Assembly: GCF_004912165.1 (NCBI RefSeq)
Contig: NZ_STGV01000001.1
Coordinates: 248,001-312,000, forward strand
Origin: Peteryoungia ipomoeae
Lineage (GTDB): Bacteria > Pseudomonadota > Alphaproteobacteria > Rhizobiales > Rhizobiaceae
Length of the DNA stretch: 64,000 nucleotides
Direction of reading: 5' to 3'
A model generated the notes under the pieces. That model did not search any database. It was not told where the DNA came from and saw nothing but the letters and a program-made list of their open reading frames with translations. Position numbers and translations under genes: made by a program. This document shows positions 8,336 to 18,132 of the stretch, piece by piece. Numbering within the stretch: the first letter of the stretch is position 1; every line of letters begins with the position of its first letter.

Positions 8336-9226
8336 ATGCCGACCTTGGAAATCCGTTTGTACGTGTCCACCACGGAAGTGGGCGCAAACCGCATTCTTGA
8401 ATTGATGAGCTTCGCTTTCGGCGAAGAAGACTATGCCATCGCCACCACCGAGATTGATGAGAAGGCCGACATCTGGGAGGCCTCCATCTATCTGATGATG
8501 GCGGATGAAGAGGATGTGCGTCCGCGCTTCGAAGCCTGCCTGGAAGAGGAATTTCCGGAAGCATCGATCGAGCGGGAGGTCATTCCTGACATCGACTGGA
8601 TCGCCAAGTCTCTCGAAGGGCTGAAGCCGGTTAGGGCTGGGCGTTTTCTCGTCCACGGTTCGCATGACCGCGACAAGGTGCAGCCGCATGATCTGGCCAT
8701 CGAAATCGACGCGGGCCAGGCGTTCGGCACCGGGCACCACGGCACGACGGCCGGCTGCCTGGAGGTGATCGAGGATGTGGTGCGCTCCCGCAAGATCCGC
8801 AACGCACTCGATCTTGGCACCGGCAGCGGCGTGCTTGCCATCGCTGTCCGCAAGATGGTGCGCATCCCCGTGCTGGCGACCGATATCGATCCGATTGCCG
8901 TCCGGGTTGCCCGCGAAAATGCGCGGCGAAACCAGGTGGTCGAGGGAATTGATTTTCGCACCGCTCCGGGTTTCCATTCGACGGCCTTTGGCCAGCATGC
9001 GCCCTTCGATCTGATTATCGCCAACATTCTGGCCCGCCCCTTGATCAAAATGGCGCCGCAGCTTGTCGCGCATCTGGCGCCTGGCGGAACGGTTATCTTG
9101 TCCGGAATTCTCGCCAGTCAGCGGTGGAAGGTCATTGCCGCCTATAGTTCGGCCGGCCTCTCCCATGTCCGAACCATCTGGCGCAACGGCTGGGTCACCA
9201 TCCACTTCACGCGCGGCAAGGGCTAA
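8336..9226 (+). CDS. prmA: Ribosomal protein L11 methyltransferase
   Basis: 296 residues. PrmA trimethylates L11 using S-adenosylmethionine. The N-terminal L11-recognition domain (residues 1 to about 120) is followed by a class I methyltransferase fold with motif I ALDLGTGSGVLAIA (about 157-170), DIDPIAV as motif II and ANILARPL as motif IV. The segment GQAFGTGHHGTT before the fold is diagnostic of PrmA. The gene ends before a good terminator and is alone on its transcript or shares one with the SCO1 gene 74 bases upstream. Confidence 0.95.
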   Translation: MPTLEIRLYVSTTEVGANRILELMSFAFGEEDYAIATTEIDEKADIWEASIYLMMADEEDVRPRFEACLEEEFPEASIEREVIPDIDWIAKSLEGLKPVRAGRFLVHGSHDRDKVQPHDLAIEIDAGQAFGTGHHGTTAGCLEVIEDVVRSRKIRNALDLGTGSGVLAIAVRKMVRIPVLATDIDPIAVRVARENARRNQVVEGIDFRTAPGFHSTAFGQHAPFDLIIANILARPLIKMAPQLVAHLAPGGTVILSGILASQRWKVIAAYSSAGLSHVRTIWRNGWVTIHFTRGKG

Positions 9227-9264
9227 AAGCCGGCCAACCGCTCTTCGATCCGACCTCAATAGAA

Positions 9265-9294
9265 AAGGCGGCTCGCGTCAGCGAACCGCCTTTT
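9265..9294 (+). terminator. Factor-independent terminator after prmA
   Basis: AAAGGCGG(C)TCGC stem and GCGA(A)CCGCC with a GTCA loop and one mismatch, ending in TTTT. Confidence 0.75.
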
Positions 9295-9379
9295 GGGCAC
9301 CTGCTTTGGGTGCCACTCTGCGAGCCTGGGAGGAGAGCTCAAGCAGAGACTACTCGGTCTCGGTTTTAAACCGAGCGGA

Positions 9380-9553
9380 TTAAAACAGCGCGCGCTGGGC
9401 CGGGCGGCGGCGGAGTTCTTCGCGGCTCAGACCCATTGCCTGCAGCGAGGTGTCATCCAACGAAAGCAGAGCGCCCGTTGTGTAGAGGTCGGCACGACGC
9501 TGGCGGGCTTCGACGAGGTTGTTGAAAGCTGTGCGCAGGAATGACTTTGCCAT
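9380..9553 (-). CDS. DUF1127 small protein
   Basis: 57 residues starting MAKSFLRTAF, with the DUF1127 pattern: an Arg-rich amphipathic helix followed by LSLDDTSLQAMGLSREELRR. Rhizobial DUF1127 proteins of 45-60 residues are Arg-rich, and some have been tied to phosphate and carbon control through RNA; the role of this copy is not known. AAGGAACAGAG precedes the ATG. The stop is followed by an inverted repeat at 9358-9376 (CTCGGTTT / AAACCGAG), a likely terminator. Confidence 0.85.
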   Translation of the reverse strand: MAKSFLRTAFNNLVEARQRRADLYTTGALLSLDDTSLQAMGLSREELRRRPAQRALF

Positions 9554-9789
9554 CTCTCTGTTCCTTTTTGTTGCGACGCAACATCCGCGCCGCCGATGCA
9601 CAGTACATAGGTCATTTCAGCGACATGTGTCAGTGGCTTTGGGGCAGGGGAGCCCTGCGAATGCTGCATAGCAACATGAGAACGCCGAAATATTTGGCAT
9701 AGCACGTCGCAGATCTGTCGCCGTGGTGGGCATCTGCCTGTCGGCTTGCTATAAGCGATGCGTATTTTCACACCAATCTGCAGGCCCTC

Positions 9790-11625
9790 ATGTTTCAGTC
9801 ATTCGAAGTCAAATCCACGCCTCAGCACGGCAAGGAGCGCATTGCCGCCTTGCGCGCTCTGTTTCCGGAACTCTCCGTCGATGCGGTCCTGATCCCGCGC
9901 TCGGATGAGTATCTCGGCGAATATGTTCCCGCCTGTGCCGAGCGTCTGGCCTGGGCCACCGGCTTCACAGGGTCGGCCGGTCAGCTTCTGGTGACGGCGA
10001 CGGAAGCCGTTGTCTTCGTCGACGGTCGCTACGTGACGCAGGTCGAGCAGCAGGTCGATATGAGCGTGTTCTCCCGTGGTGACCTGGTCAATGAACCGCC
10101 GCACAAGTGGATTGCGGCGCATGTGCCGAAGGGCTTCCGTCTTGGCCTTGATCCGTGGATGCACACGGGGGCCGAGGTCAATCGCATCGAGAAAGCCCTT
10201 GAGGACGTCGGTGGCACGCTTGTGCTTCTGCCGTTCAATCCCGTCGATCGGCTCTGGACGGATCGTCCCGCCGAGCCGATGGGCGCCGTGGCCATCCAGG
10301 CCGATCATCTCGCTGGCGTCTCCGCTGCCGAGAAGCTTTCACGGATTGCCTCCGACCTCAGCGCGAAGAAGCTGGATGCCGTGCTGGTGACGGACCCGTC
10401 CTCGGTTGCCTGGATCTTCAACATTCGTGGCGCCGATGTTCCCCATACGCCGCATCCGCTCGCTCGCGCCATCGTCAGGGCGGATGGCAGCGCGGAACTG
10501 ATGATCGCCGAAAAGAAGCTGTCGGCATCGGTCATGGAGTATCTCGGCAAGCTCTGCAGCCTTGTTGATCCGGCCGAACTTCCTCGACGGCTGGAAGAGC
10601 TCGCCTCTGGCGGCCGTCGTGTGCTGGTCGATCCCGATCTGACCTCCTATTCCCTGATCTTCATGCTCCGTCAGTTCGGCAGTGAGATCGTCGAAGGCAA
10701 TGATCCGGCCAAGCTCGGTCGCGCTGTGAAAAACAGCGTCGAGCTGAATGGCTCAGCGGCAGCGCATCTCCAGGATGGCGTCGCCGTGGTCGAGTTCCTG
10801 CACTGGTTCTCGTCGCAGCCCGCCGGGAGCCTGACCGAGATCTCTGCGGCGCAGGCGCTGGAGGCGAGCCGCGTCAAGGTGGGCGAGCGGATGCAGAACC
10901 CACTGAAGGATTTGTCCTTCGAGACGATCTCCGGTGCCGGTGAACACGCGGCCATCATGCATTACCGTGTCACCACCGAAAGCGACCGCGTGATCAACGA
11001 TGGCGAAATGTTCCTCATTGACTCCGGCGCGCAATATGTGAACGGCACGACCGACATTACCCGCACTGTGGCTGTCGGCGCCGTGAGCGAAGAGCAGAAG
11101 CGCTTCTTCACCCTCGTGCTGAAGGGCATGATTGCGATCAGCACGGCCCGCTTCCCGAAGGGGACACGCGGCTGCGATCTCGATCCCTTGGCACGCATTG
11201 CACTCTGGAAGGCCGGTGCGGATTTCGCTCATGGCACGGGCCACGGTGTCGGCTCTTATCTGTCCGTCCACGAAGGTCCTCAGCGCATTGCGCGTTTATC
11301 CACGCAGGAGCTCTTGCCGGGCATGATCCTGTCAAACGAGCCGGGCTACTACCGCCCCGGCAGCTTCGGTATCCGCATCGAAAACCTTGTCTATGTGCAG
11401 GATGCTGCAGCGATCGAAGGTGGAGATCAGCCGATGCTCGGCTTCAAGACGTTGACCTTCGTGCCGATCGATCGGCAGCTGGTCGTCGAAGATCTCTTGA
11501 CGCGGGATGAGCTGCGCTGGCTGGACGACTACCACATGCAATCCAGAGAGGCGTTGTTGCCGCTGATCGACGATCCCAAGACGAAGGCGTGGCTGCTTGC
11601 TGCAACCGAACCGTTCAACCGGTGA
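9790..11625 (+). CDS. Xaa-Pro aminopeptidase (M24B, aminopeptidase P type)
   Basis: 611 residues. Two creatinase-type N-terminal domains precede the M24 catalytic domain. Metal ligands are readable in order: D...D in LIDSGAQYVNGTTDITR, H in HGTGHGVGSYLSVHEGP, E in SNEPGYY and E in GIRIENL. The enzyme removes an N-terminal residue ahead of proline in cytoplasmic peptides. The length and the three-domain form match the large aminopeptidase P class (about 600 residues) shared with eukaryotes rather than the 440-residue PepP of E. coli, so no symbol is given. Confidence 0.92.
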   Translation: MFQSFEVKSTPQHGKERIAALRALFPELSVDAVLIPRSDEYLGEYVPACAERLAWATGFTGSAGQLLVTATEAVVFVDGRYVTQVEQQVDMSVFSRGDLVNEPPHKWIAAHVPKGFRLGLDPWMHTGAEVNRIEKALEDVGGTLVLLPFNPVDRLWTDRPAEPMGAVAIQADHLAGVSAAEKLSRIASDLSAKKLDAVLVTDPSSVAWIFNIRGADVPHTPHPLARAIVRADGSAELMIAEKKLSASVMEYLGKLCSLVDPAELPRRLEELASGGRRVLVDPDLTSYSLIFMLRQFGSEIVEGNDPAKLGRAVKNSVELNGSAAAHLQDGVAVVEFLHWFSSQPAGSLTEISAAQALEASRVKVGERMQNPLKDLSFETISGAGEHAAIMHYRVTTESDRVINDGEMFLIDSGAQYVNGTTDITRTVAVGAVSEEQKRFFTLVLKGMIAISTARFPKGTRGCDLDPLARIALWKAGADFAHGTGHGVGSYLSVHEGPQRIARLSTQELLPGMILSNEPGYYRPGSFGIRIENLVYVQDAAAIEGGDQPMLGFKTLTFVPIDRQLVVEDLLTRDELRWLDDYHMQSREALLPLIDDPKTKAWLLAATEPFNR

Positions 11626-11666
11626 ATGCTGCGCGCGATCCGCTGGTTTTGGCCGGCGGATCGCAA

Positions 11667-11975
11667 TTACAGTGTCTGTCGCGCCAGCATGACCGCTGCC
11701 CAGCCGATCACCAGCATCGGTATTGGCGGCAGGCGAAGGCCGACAACAAGCGCGACCAACATGGCAATCTTCACGTCAGTGCCACCGGAGAAAAAAGCCG
11801 GCGCGACCAGCGTGGTGAGAACCGCTGCCGGCACCGCATTCAGCGCGGCCTCCAGCCTTGGCGGCATCACTTTCAGCCGCTTTACCAGGAAATAGCCGCC
11901 AATCCGTGTAAGGTAGGTTGCAGCCGCCGAGGCGAGGATCAGCAGCACCATGTAGGGTGTGAAAAGCCCGCTCAT
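11667..11975 (-). CDS. azlD: AzlD family branched-chain amino acid exporter subunit
   Basis: 102 residues with four hydrophobic helices (LLILASAAATYLTRIGGYF, ALNAVPAAVLTTLVAP and others), as in AzlD. It is the small partner of AzlC and overlaps its stop codon by four bases (ATGA), a typical coupled pair. AzlCD export branched-chain amino acids and analogues across the inner membrane in bacteria where tested; the substrate here is inferred. Confidence 0.88.
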   Translation of the reverse strand: MSGLFTPYMVLLILASAAATYLTRIGGYFLVKRLKVMPPRLEAALNAVPAAVLTTLVAPAFFSGGTDVKIAMLVALVVGLRLPPIPMLVIGWAAVMLARQTL

Positions 11976-12667
11976 GCCGCGTCCTCCGTCACAGCTGGGG
12001 GCAGGATGGCCGCCAGTGTCACGCCGGCAAGGGCACCGATGCTGATATGCCAGGGCGAGCCAACGATGTGCTGCGCCACGATGGCAACAACGGCACTGAC
12101 CACGGCGACGGCCAAGAAGTTGTCACGCTTGCGGAAGCTCAGAACCAGACCCATGAAATAAAGCGGCAGCAGGATGTCGATGCCCCATTTCGCCGGGTCT
12201 CCCATCATCGATCCGACCAGGCCACCGACCGCGGTCAGCGCGACCCAGGGCACGTAAATCATCGCGCCGAAGCCTGCATACCAGCTGAATGTCACGGGTC
12301 TGCCGCTTTCGCCCCGCGCCAACGTCTCCGCAAACTGCGGGTCTGTCAGGACGAAAAAGCTGAGTGCCTTCTGGGCGCCGGTGAAGTGGTCCATGAACGG
12401 CGTGATGGCTGCGGAATAAAGGATGTGGCGGAAGTTGACCGCCAGAATGGACAACACGACGACCCACATCGGGACCGATTGGCCAAACAATTCGATACCG
12501 ACCAGCTGGCTCGCGCCTGCATAGACCGTGGCACTCATTAATGTCGCTTCCGCCACGGTCTGTCCGTTGGCGACGGCAACCGCGCCGAACAGGACCGCGA
12601 ATGGACCGGCGGAAACCATGACGGGGAGGGCGCGCAGCGCGCCTTCGAAGAATTCTGGACGGGACAT
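11972..12667 (-). CDS. azlC: AzlC family permease
   Basis: 231 residues from MSRPEFFEGALRALP, with GAGAG before the ATG at 12667. AzlC signatures include GPFAVLFGAVAVANGQT, LMSATVYAGASQLVGIELFG and LAVNFRHILYSA. It is predicted to span the inner membrane six or more times and pairs with AzlD immediately downstream to form an amino acid exporter. The gene is divergent from the DUF2164 gene, with about 135 bases between the two starts that must hold both promoters. Confidence 0.9.
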   Translation of the reverse strand: MSRPEFFEGALRALPVMVSAGPFAVLFGAVAVANGQTVAEATLMSATVYAGASQLVGIELFGQSVPMWVVVLSILAVNFRHILYSAAITPFMDHFTGAQKALSFFVLTDPQFAETLARGESGRPVTFSWYAGFGAMIYVPWVALTAVGGLVGSMMGDPAKWGIDILLPLYFMGLVLSFRKRDNFLAVAVVSAVVAIVAQHIVGSPWHISIGALAGVTLAAILPPAVTEDAA

Positions 12668-12803
12668 CGTATTCTCTCGTGATCTAAGGTCAGCTAACCT
12701 GTCCAATGTCCCTGTGCAAACCAATAGGATTGATGGATCAGCGCGGGAAATTGATGGCTGTCGCCCGCGTGGACGAACGCGAAACTTTTGGGAGGCAATC
12801 GGT

Positions 12804-13076
12804 TTGGCTCAGAATCAGACGGGGACACTTTTGCAGAAGGCGCTGGCAACGGAACTGCGCAACAACATCGTGGCGACACTGTGCCGTCATCTGCGTGAGG
12901 AACACGAGGTCGAGCTTGGTCGATTCGAGGCCGAGGAACTTCTGGATCTCGTCGCCGGTTTGGTCGGGCCGCATTACTACAACGAGGGCCTGCGCGACGC
13001 GCAGGCTCTGCTGGCGCGCCAGGTCGACGAGATCAATGAGCGTTTGTATGAGATGGAGCGCCAGCCGGAAGGTTAG
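12804..13076 (+). CDS. DUF2164 protein with TTG start
   Basis: 90 residues. The frame is open far upstream, but homology begins near AQNQTGTLLQKALATEL, and GGAGG stands eight bases before a TTG at 12804, so that rare start was chosen. Family features are ELGRFEAEELLDLVAGLVGPHYYNEGLRDAQALLARQ. DUF2164 proteins are short, soluble and of unknown function. The gene is convergent with panB, only 15 bases apart. Confidence 0.82.
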   Translation: MAQNQTGTLLQKALATELRNNIVATLCRHLREEHEVELGRFEAEELLDLVAGLVGPHYYNEGLRDAQALLARQVDEINERLYEMERQPEG

Positions 13077-13091
13077 GCGCCCGATGTCTCG

Positions 13092-13919
13092 TCATTTTTT
13101 TGGACGGATCTGGAACGTATGCTCCGGGCCGGGGAAAGTGCGTGCCTTCACCTCGTCTGCATAGTCCGCGACTGCCTGATCGATGATCGTCGCAAGTTCG
13201 GTGTAGTGCTTGACGAAGCGCGGCTTGAATTCGTTGAAGAGCCCCAGCATGTCGTCGGACACAAGTATCTGGCCGTCGCAAGCCGGCGACGCGCCGATGC
13301 CGATCGTTGCCGCAGACAGTTCGGTCGTGATCTCGCGCGCCAGCGGTTCGACCGTGCCCTCAATGACGATGGCAAAGGCCCCCGCCTGATCGATGGCGCG
13401 GGCATCGCGGCGGATCTTGTCCTGCTCCGCCTCACTGTGGCCCTTGGAGCGATAGCCGCCCGACGTATTGACCTGCTGCGGCATTAGGCCGACATGGCCG
13501 AACACCGGAACGCCGCGGCTGACGAGGAAGGCGACTGTTTCGGCCATTTCCTCGCCGCCTTCGAGCTTCACACCGTCGCAGCCGGTTTCCTTCATCAGGC
13601 GAACTGCATTGCGGAAAGCCTGTTCCTTGCTCTCCTGATAGGCGCCGAAGGGGAGATCGACGATGACGCAGGCGCGCGATGCGCCCCGCATGGTTGCCTG
13701 TCCATGGGCCACCATCATGTCCATGGTGACCCCAACGGTGGTTTCCATGCCATAAAGCACCATTCCGAGGCTGTCGCCGACCAGAAGCAGATCGCAATGC
13801 CGGTCCATGATCTTCGCAACAGGCGTCGTGTAGGCCGTCAGGGAGACGATCGGACGATTGCCCTTGAGGGCTGTGATGTCTGCGGGCGTCAAACGCTTCT
13901 GACGGGGTGGGGTGCTCAT
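13092..13919 (-). CDS. panB: 3-methyl-2-oxobutanoate hydroxymethyltransferase
   Basis: 275 residues. PanB makes ketopantoate from 2-oxoisovalerate and methylenetetrahydrofolate, the first step of pantothenate synthesis. Signatures are [25 protein letters not shown] (metal and substrate site), VKLEGGEEM and GHVGLMPQ. The start [15 protein letters not shown] at 13919 lies one base after the panC stop, so the pair is a coupled operon panC-panB. The reading frame extends back into panC without meaning. Confidence 0.96.
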   Translation of the reverse strand: MSTPPRQKRLTPADITALKGNRPIVSLTAYTTPVAKIMDRHCDLLLVGDSLGMVLYGMETTVGVTMDMMVAHGQATMRGASRACVIVDLPFGAYQESKEQAFRNAVRLMKETGCDGVKLEGGEEMAETVAFLVSRGVPVFGHVGLMPQQVNTSGGYRSKGHSEAEQDKIRRDARAIDQAGAFAIVIEGTVEPLAREITTELSAATIGIGASPACDGQILVSDDMLGLFNEFKPRFVKHYTELATIIDQAVADYADEVKARTFPGPEHTFQIRPKK

Positions 13920-13920
13920 A

Positions 13921-14793
13921 TTATGCGGCCTCCATGCCGTTGGCGGCCGACTGGCCGATGATGCTGTTGTCGAGAAGTTTCGTCTGGCCGAAGCGCACAT
14001 AGAGGAGCACGAGCGCGCGCTCCTCGACCGTATCGATGGGCTCAAGGGTCTCGGGATCGCGAATGGCCACCACTTCCGGTCGGGCAAGCGGTTCGCTTGT
14101 CAGGAATTCACGAAGTTTTGCTTCCAGTTCGGCGACATTCCTCACACCTGTCAGAAGCAGGCGCTCGGCTTCAGCAAGCGTCTTCGGAACGATGACCGCT
14201 GCTTCGCGCTCTGCCGGGCTCAGATAGACATTGCGCGATGAACAGGCGAGGCCGTCTGCTTCGCGTACGGTCTCAACCGGAACGACGCGAACCGGTTGGG
14301 CCAGGTCCTCGACCATCTTCCTGATGATCGTCACCTGCTGATAGTCCTTGCGGCCGAAATAGGCGGCATTGGGCTGGACGATGTTGAAAAGCTTGGTGAC
14401 GACGGTGGCCACGCCGGCAAAATGGCCGGGGCGCGCTTCGCCTTCCAGCTCGGAACCAAGCTTCGGCAGGTCGACCACGGTTTGCATGGGCTCCGGATAC
14501 ATGTCCTTGACGGTCGGAGCAAACAGGTAGTCGACTCCAGCTTCCACCAGCATGGCGCGGTCGCGCGCGAGATCGCGCGGGTATTTGTCGAGATCCTCGT
14601 TTTTGCCGAATTGCAGCGGGTTGACGAAGATCGAGACGACCGTGACATCGTTTTCGGCACGGGCCCGGTTCACCAGCGTCAGATGACCCTCATGCAGGTA
14701 ACCCATGGTCGGCACGAATCCGATGCTGCGCCCGGCGCGGCGATGAGGCGCGAGCTTTTCGCGGAGCTCGGCGATCGTGGTGATGACGTCCAT
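13921..14793 (-). CDS. panC: Pantoate-beta-alanine ligase
   Basis: 290 residues from [16 protein letters not shown] lies about nine bases upstream of 14793, which favours it over the ATG at 14814. PanC adenylates pantoate and joins it to beta-alanine. The nucleotidyltransferase signature is [14 protein letters not shown] (HIGH-like HEGH); [28 protein letters not shown] and a KMSKS-like SSRNVYLSP follow. First gene of panC-panB. Confidence 0.96.
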   Translation of the reverse strand: MDVITTIAELREKLAPHRRAGRSIGFVPTMGYLHEGHLTLVNRARAENDVTVVSIFVNPLQFGKNEDLDKYPRDLARDRAMLVEAGVDYLFAPTVKDMYPEPMQTVVDLPKLGSELEGEARPGHFAGVATVVTKLFNIVQPNAAYFGRKDYQQVTIIRKMVEDLAQPVRVVPVETVREADGLACSSRNVYLSPAEREAAVIVPKTLAEAERLLLTGVRNVAELEAKLREFLTSEPLARPEVVAIRDPETLEPIDTVEERALVLLYVRFGQTKLLDNSIIGQSAANGMEAA

Positions 14794-14877
14794 GTCTGGC
14801 GTCCTCCCTGTCATGTCGTTCGCTGGCGTCTAACGCCTGCCGCAAAAAAAGGCAATCACGTGTTGACGGCCAGCTTG

Positions 14878-15504
14878 TCAGGGCGCAATCGCGCCACTGT
14901 CGATGATCTCCACCCCGGCTTCGCGCAAATCGGCCAAGGTTTGAACAACGCCTTGCGGGTCGATGCCGCGGCAGCCGTCTGCAATCAGCCGCACGGTGAC
15001 ATTCGGCAACATGTCCCGCGCATCGAGCGCGGAAAAGCGCACGCAATAGTCTGTGGCTAGCCCCATGATGTCCAGGTCTGCCACGCCCTTCCCGACCAGA
15101 TACTGGCCAAGTCCTGTCAGTGCGGCGCGATCATTGTCGCGAAAGGCGGAATAGCTGTCGACAGTGCGATTTTCGCCTTTTTTCTGCACGTAGTCGAAAA
15201 GTTTGGTCTCAAGGTCGGGATGAAACTTCGCGTCATCCGTGCCCTGTACGCAGTGGTCGGGCCACATCATCTGCTGCTGGCCGGCAAGTACGCCCATTTC
15301 AAACGGATGTTTGCCCGGATGCTGGGAGGCAAAGCTGCCGTGATCGGCCGGGTGCCAGTCCTGCGAAGCGATGATCAGGTCATAATACTCGCTGCGCATC
15401 AGTCTATTGGCAACCGGTACAACGGCATCGCCATCGGCGACCGGCAGGTTGCCGCCCGGACAAAAGCCATTCTGGATGTCGATGAGCAGCAGTGCCTTTG
15501 TCAT
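14878..15504 (-). CDS. pncA: Nicotinamidase / pyrazinamidase
   Basis: 208 residues. It hydrolyses nicotinamide to nicotinate for NAD salvage. The catalytic Asp is in LLIDIQNGFCPGG, the metal ligands in ASQDWHPADHGSFAS, and the nucleophilic Cys in GLATDYCVRFSALDA. AAGGAGAGAGAC precedes the ATG at 15504. The isochorismatase-like fold and length are as expected. The upstream gcd gene is divergent. Confidence 0.94.
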   Translation of the reverse strand: MTKALLLIDIQNGFCPGGNLPVADGDAVVPVANRLMRSEYYDLIIASQDWHPADHGSFASQHPGKHPFEMGVLAGQQQMMWPDHCVQGTDDAKFHPDLETKLFDYVQKKGENRTVDSYSAFRDNDRAALTGLGQYLVGKGVADLDIMGLATDYCVRFSALDARDMLPNVTVRLIADGCRGIDPQGVVQTLADLREAGVEIIDSGAIAP

Positions 15505-15698
15505 GTCTCTCTCCTTGATGCGTGCGCAAGATGGCAATGGCTGGGACATCAATCAAGGTCGATTGCGCTCAGTTCCTTGGCGACGAGATTCAGCAAGAAA
15601 TCGCGATGTTTGGAACAATCTTTCGAAATCCCCGTTCGGACTTATGTCCGCCCTCGCGGAAGTCCGCAATTTCTACGACCAAAAGATTGGAATCTGAG

Positions 15699-18038
15699 AT
15701 GCTCGTGATCATCACAGCAGTCGTCTTCGGCATATTGGGCCTGGTGCTCGCCGGAGGCGGCGTGCAATTGGCGATGCTTGGAGGTAGTCCATACTATCTT
15801 CTCGCTGGCATTGCCTTTCTCGCAACCGCCTTTTTCGTCTATCGACGCCGCATAGAGGCGCTCTGGATCTACGGAGCCGTTATCCTTGCGAGCCTGATCT
15901 GGGCGATATTTGAAGTCGGTCTTGATTGGTGGCAGCTCGGAACCCGTGGAGGGCTTGTTGTTCTCCTGGGTGTTTGGCTTCTGGTCCTCTATGCACTTGG
16001 TTCCTTTAATCCACGCCCGGACCGGTCGAGGAGGCGTTTCGATCTCCTGGCTCTTGCCGCGCCGCTTGTCCTATCCGTCATAGTCGCCGGCGTTTCCCTC
16101 TTCATCGACCCCTATGGGCGTGAAGGCGCTCTGCCGGTCGAGGCCAGCGTCGCAGCACCCAACCTTGGCAATGCGATCCCGGAGGCTGATTGGCAACAGT
16201 ATGGGCGCACGCAGTTCGGCCAGCGCTATTCGCCCCTGACCCAGATCAACACTGAGAATGTCAAAGATCTCGAGGTTGCCTGGACCTATCAGACGGGCGA
16301 TGTGAAGCTGCCTGAAGATGTCGGCGAGACCACCTACCAGGTGACACCCCTGAAAGTTGGAAATACGCTCTATCTCTGCACGCCACACAACTGGGCAATT
16401 GCAGTGGATGCGGCAACCGGCAAGGAGAAATGGAAGTTTGACCCGAATGCCGGGCTAAACCCCGATCGCCAGCATCAGACCTGCCGCGGTGTGACCTACT
16501 ACGCCGATCCGAATGCGTCTGCCGGTGGTCTGTGTTCAGCACGCGTTTATCTGCCGACATCCGACGCGCGGCTGATCGCACTCGATGCCGAAACCGGTAC
16601 AATCTGCGAAAGCTTTGCGGAGCAGGGGACCCTGCGGCTTGAGCAGAAAATGCCCTACAATCCTGCGGGCTACTACTATTCCACGTCGCCGCCTGTCATC
16701 GTCGGCAACAAGATCATCATCGGCGGTGCCGTCAACGACAACTATTCGAACCAATCGCCGTCGGGTGTTATCCGTGCCTTTGATGTCAATACCGGGGAAT
16801 TGCTGTGGAACTGGGATAGCGGCAATCCGGAGCAGACCGAGCCACTGGCAGAGGGTGAAACCTACTCGGCCAACTCGCCCAACAGCTGGTCGATCTTCTC
16901 GGTCGATGAGGAGCTCGGGCTTGTCTATATCCCCTTGGGCAACCAGACCCCAGACCAGCTCGGGATGGGCAGAAGCGAAGCGGTCGAGCGCCATTCCTCG
17001 TCTATCGTCGCGCTGGATGTGAATACGGGTGCTGACCGCTGGGTCAGGCAAACCGTCCATCACGATCTCTGGGACATGGACGTCCCGGCGCAGCCTGTGT
17101 TGATCGATATTCCCGATGCTGAGGGGCAAGTGGTTCCCGCTCTGGTCGGGCCAACCAAACAAGGCGACATTTACGTGCTCGACCGTCGCACCGGCGAGCC
17201 GATCATTCCTGTTCGGGAAATCCCGGCTCCCGGCGGCACGATCCCGGAAGATTTTGCCGCGCCGACGCAGCCGATTTCCGATCTGACCTTCCGTCCGGCA
17301 AAGCTTGAGGAGAAGGACATGTGGGGCCTCAGCATCATCGATCAGATGATGTGCCGGATCGCCTTCCGTCAGCTCCGCTATGATGGCCAGTATACCCCTC
17401 CGTCGGTTGAGGGAACGCTGGTCTACCCTGGCAACTTCGGCACATTCAACTGGGGCTCTGTCGCTGTCGATCCCGAGAGGCTGGTCATGTTCGGCATGCC
17501 AACCTATCTGGCCTTCACCGTACAACTGGTTCCGCGCGAAGATATCCCCGAAAAGCGAGAGGGCGAGACCGGATCGGAGCAGGGCTTGAACCGCAATGAA
17601 GGTTCTCCCTACGGCGTGGTGATGGGGCCCTTCCTCTCGCCGATCGGCATCCCCTGCCAGGCGCCGCCATGGGGCACGATCGCCGGAACTGATCTTCGCA
17701 CAGGCGAGATCGCCTATCAGCACCGCAATGGCACGGTCTATGACATGACGCCGCTGCCGCTGCCGTTCAAGGTCGGTGTTCCCGGCATTGGTGGGCCAAT
17801 GATCACCAAGGGTGGTGTCGTGTTCCTGGGTGCTGCTGTCGACAACTACCTTCGCGCCTACGACCTGACCACGGGTGACCAGTTGTGGGAAGCTCGATTG
17901 CCGGCAGGCGGTCAGGCGACGCCGATGACCTATGCCTTGGAGGATGGCAAGCAGTATGTGGTCATGGTCGCCGGCGGGCATGGCTCTGTTGGCACCAAGG
18001 CTGGCGACTACGTTATCGCCTACCGACTGCCAGACTAA
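15699..18038 (+). CDS. gcd: Membrane-bound PQQ-dependent glucose (sugar/quinate) dehydrogenase
   Basis: 779 residues. About five N-terminal membrane helices (residues 1-140) anchor a periplasmic eight-bladed PQQ propeller (DWQQYGRTQFGQRYSPLTQIN, VDAATGKEKWKFDP, TVHHDLWDMDVPAQP, QGDIYVLDRRTG). It oxidises glucose or related polyols directly in the periplasm and passes electrons to ubiquinone. No pqq biosynthesis gene is in the window; many rhizobia depend on external PQQ, so activity may need the cofactor from elsewhere. The start at 15699 (MLVIITAVVFG) begins the first membrane helix; the open frame before it lacks a signal. The exact substrate (glucose, quinate or shikimate) is not resolvable. 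Confidence 0.9.
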   Translation: MLVIITAVVFGILGLVLAGGGVQLAMLGGSPYYLLAGIAFLATAFFVYRRRIEALWIYGAVILASLIWAIFEVGLDWWQLGTRGGLVVLLGVWLLVLYALGSFNPRPDRSRRRFDLLALAAPLVLSVIVAGVSLFIDPYGREGALPVEASVAAPNLGNAIPEADWQQYGRTQFGQRYSPLTQINTENVKDLEVAWTYQTGDVKLPEDVGETTYQVTPLKVGNTLYLCTPHNWAIAVDAATGKEKWKFDPNAGLNPDRQHQTCRGVTYYADPNASAGGLCSARVYLPTSDARLIALDAETGTICESFAEQGTLRLEQKMPYNPAGYYYSTSPPVIVGNKIIIGGAVNDNYSNQSPSGVIRAFDVNTGELLWNWDSGNPEQTEPLAEGETYSANSPNSWSIFSVDEELGLVYIPLGNQTPDQLGMGRSEAVERHSSSIVALDVNTGADRWVRQTVHHDLWDMDVPAQPVLIDIPDAEGQVVPALVGPTKQGDIYVLDRRTGEPIIPVREIPAPGGTIPEDFAAPTQPISDLTFRPAKLEEKDMWGLSIIDQMMCRIAFRQLRYDGQYTPPSVEGTLVYPGNFGTFNWGSVAVDPERLVMFGMPTYLAFTVQLVPREDIPEKREGETGSEQGLNRNEGSPYGVVMGPFLSPIGIPCQAPPWGTIAGTDLRTGEIAYQHRNGTVYDMTPLPLPFKVGVPGIGGPMITKGGVVFLGAAVDNYLRAYDLTTGDQLWEARLPAGGQATPMTYALEDGKQYVVMVAGGHGSVGTKAGDYVIAYRLPD

Positions 18039-18065
18039 CTTTTACGCGCATTGTGACGAGAGACA

Positions 18066-18093
18066 CGCGCCCGGCAGTCCGCTGCCGGGCGCG
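18066..18093 (+). terminator. Strong hairpin after gcd
   Basis: Perfect 12-base stem CGCGCCCGGCAG / CTGCCGGGCGCG with a TCCG loop, 28 bases past the gcd stop, followed by TCACATTT. Confidence 0.65.
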
Positions 18094-18132
18094 TCACATT
18101 TCGGAGCAGATCATCGTCATTGTTCCCTCTGC

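Noticed and set aside
16536..17981. 481-codon reverse frame inside gcd
   Set aside because: The PQQ propeller repeats are on the forward strand; the reverse frame is a shadow.
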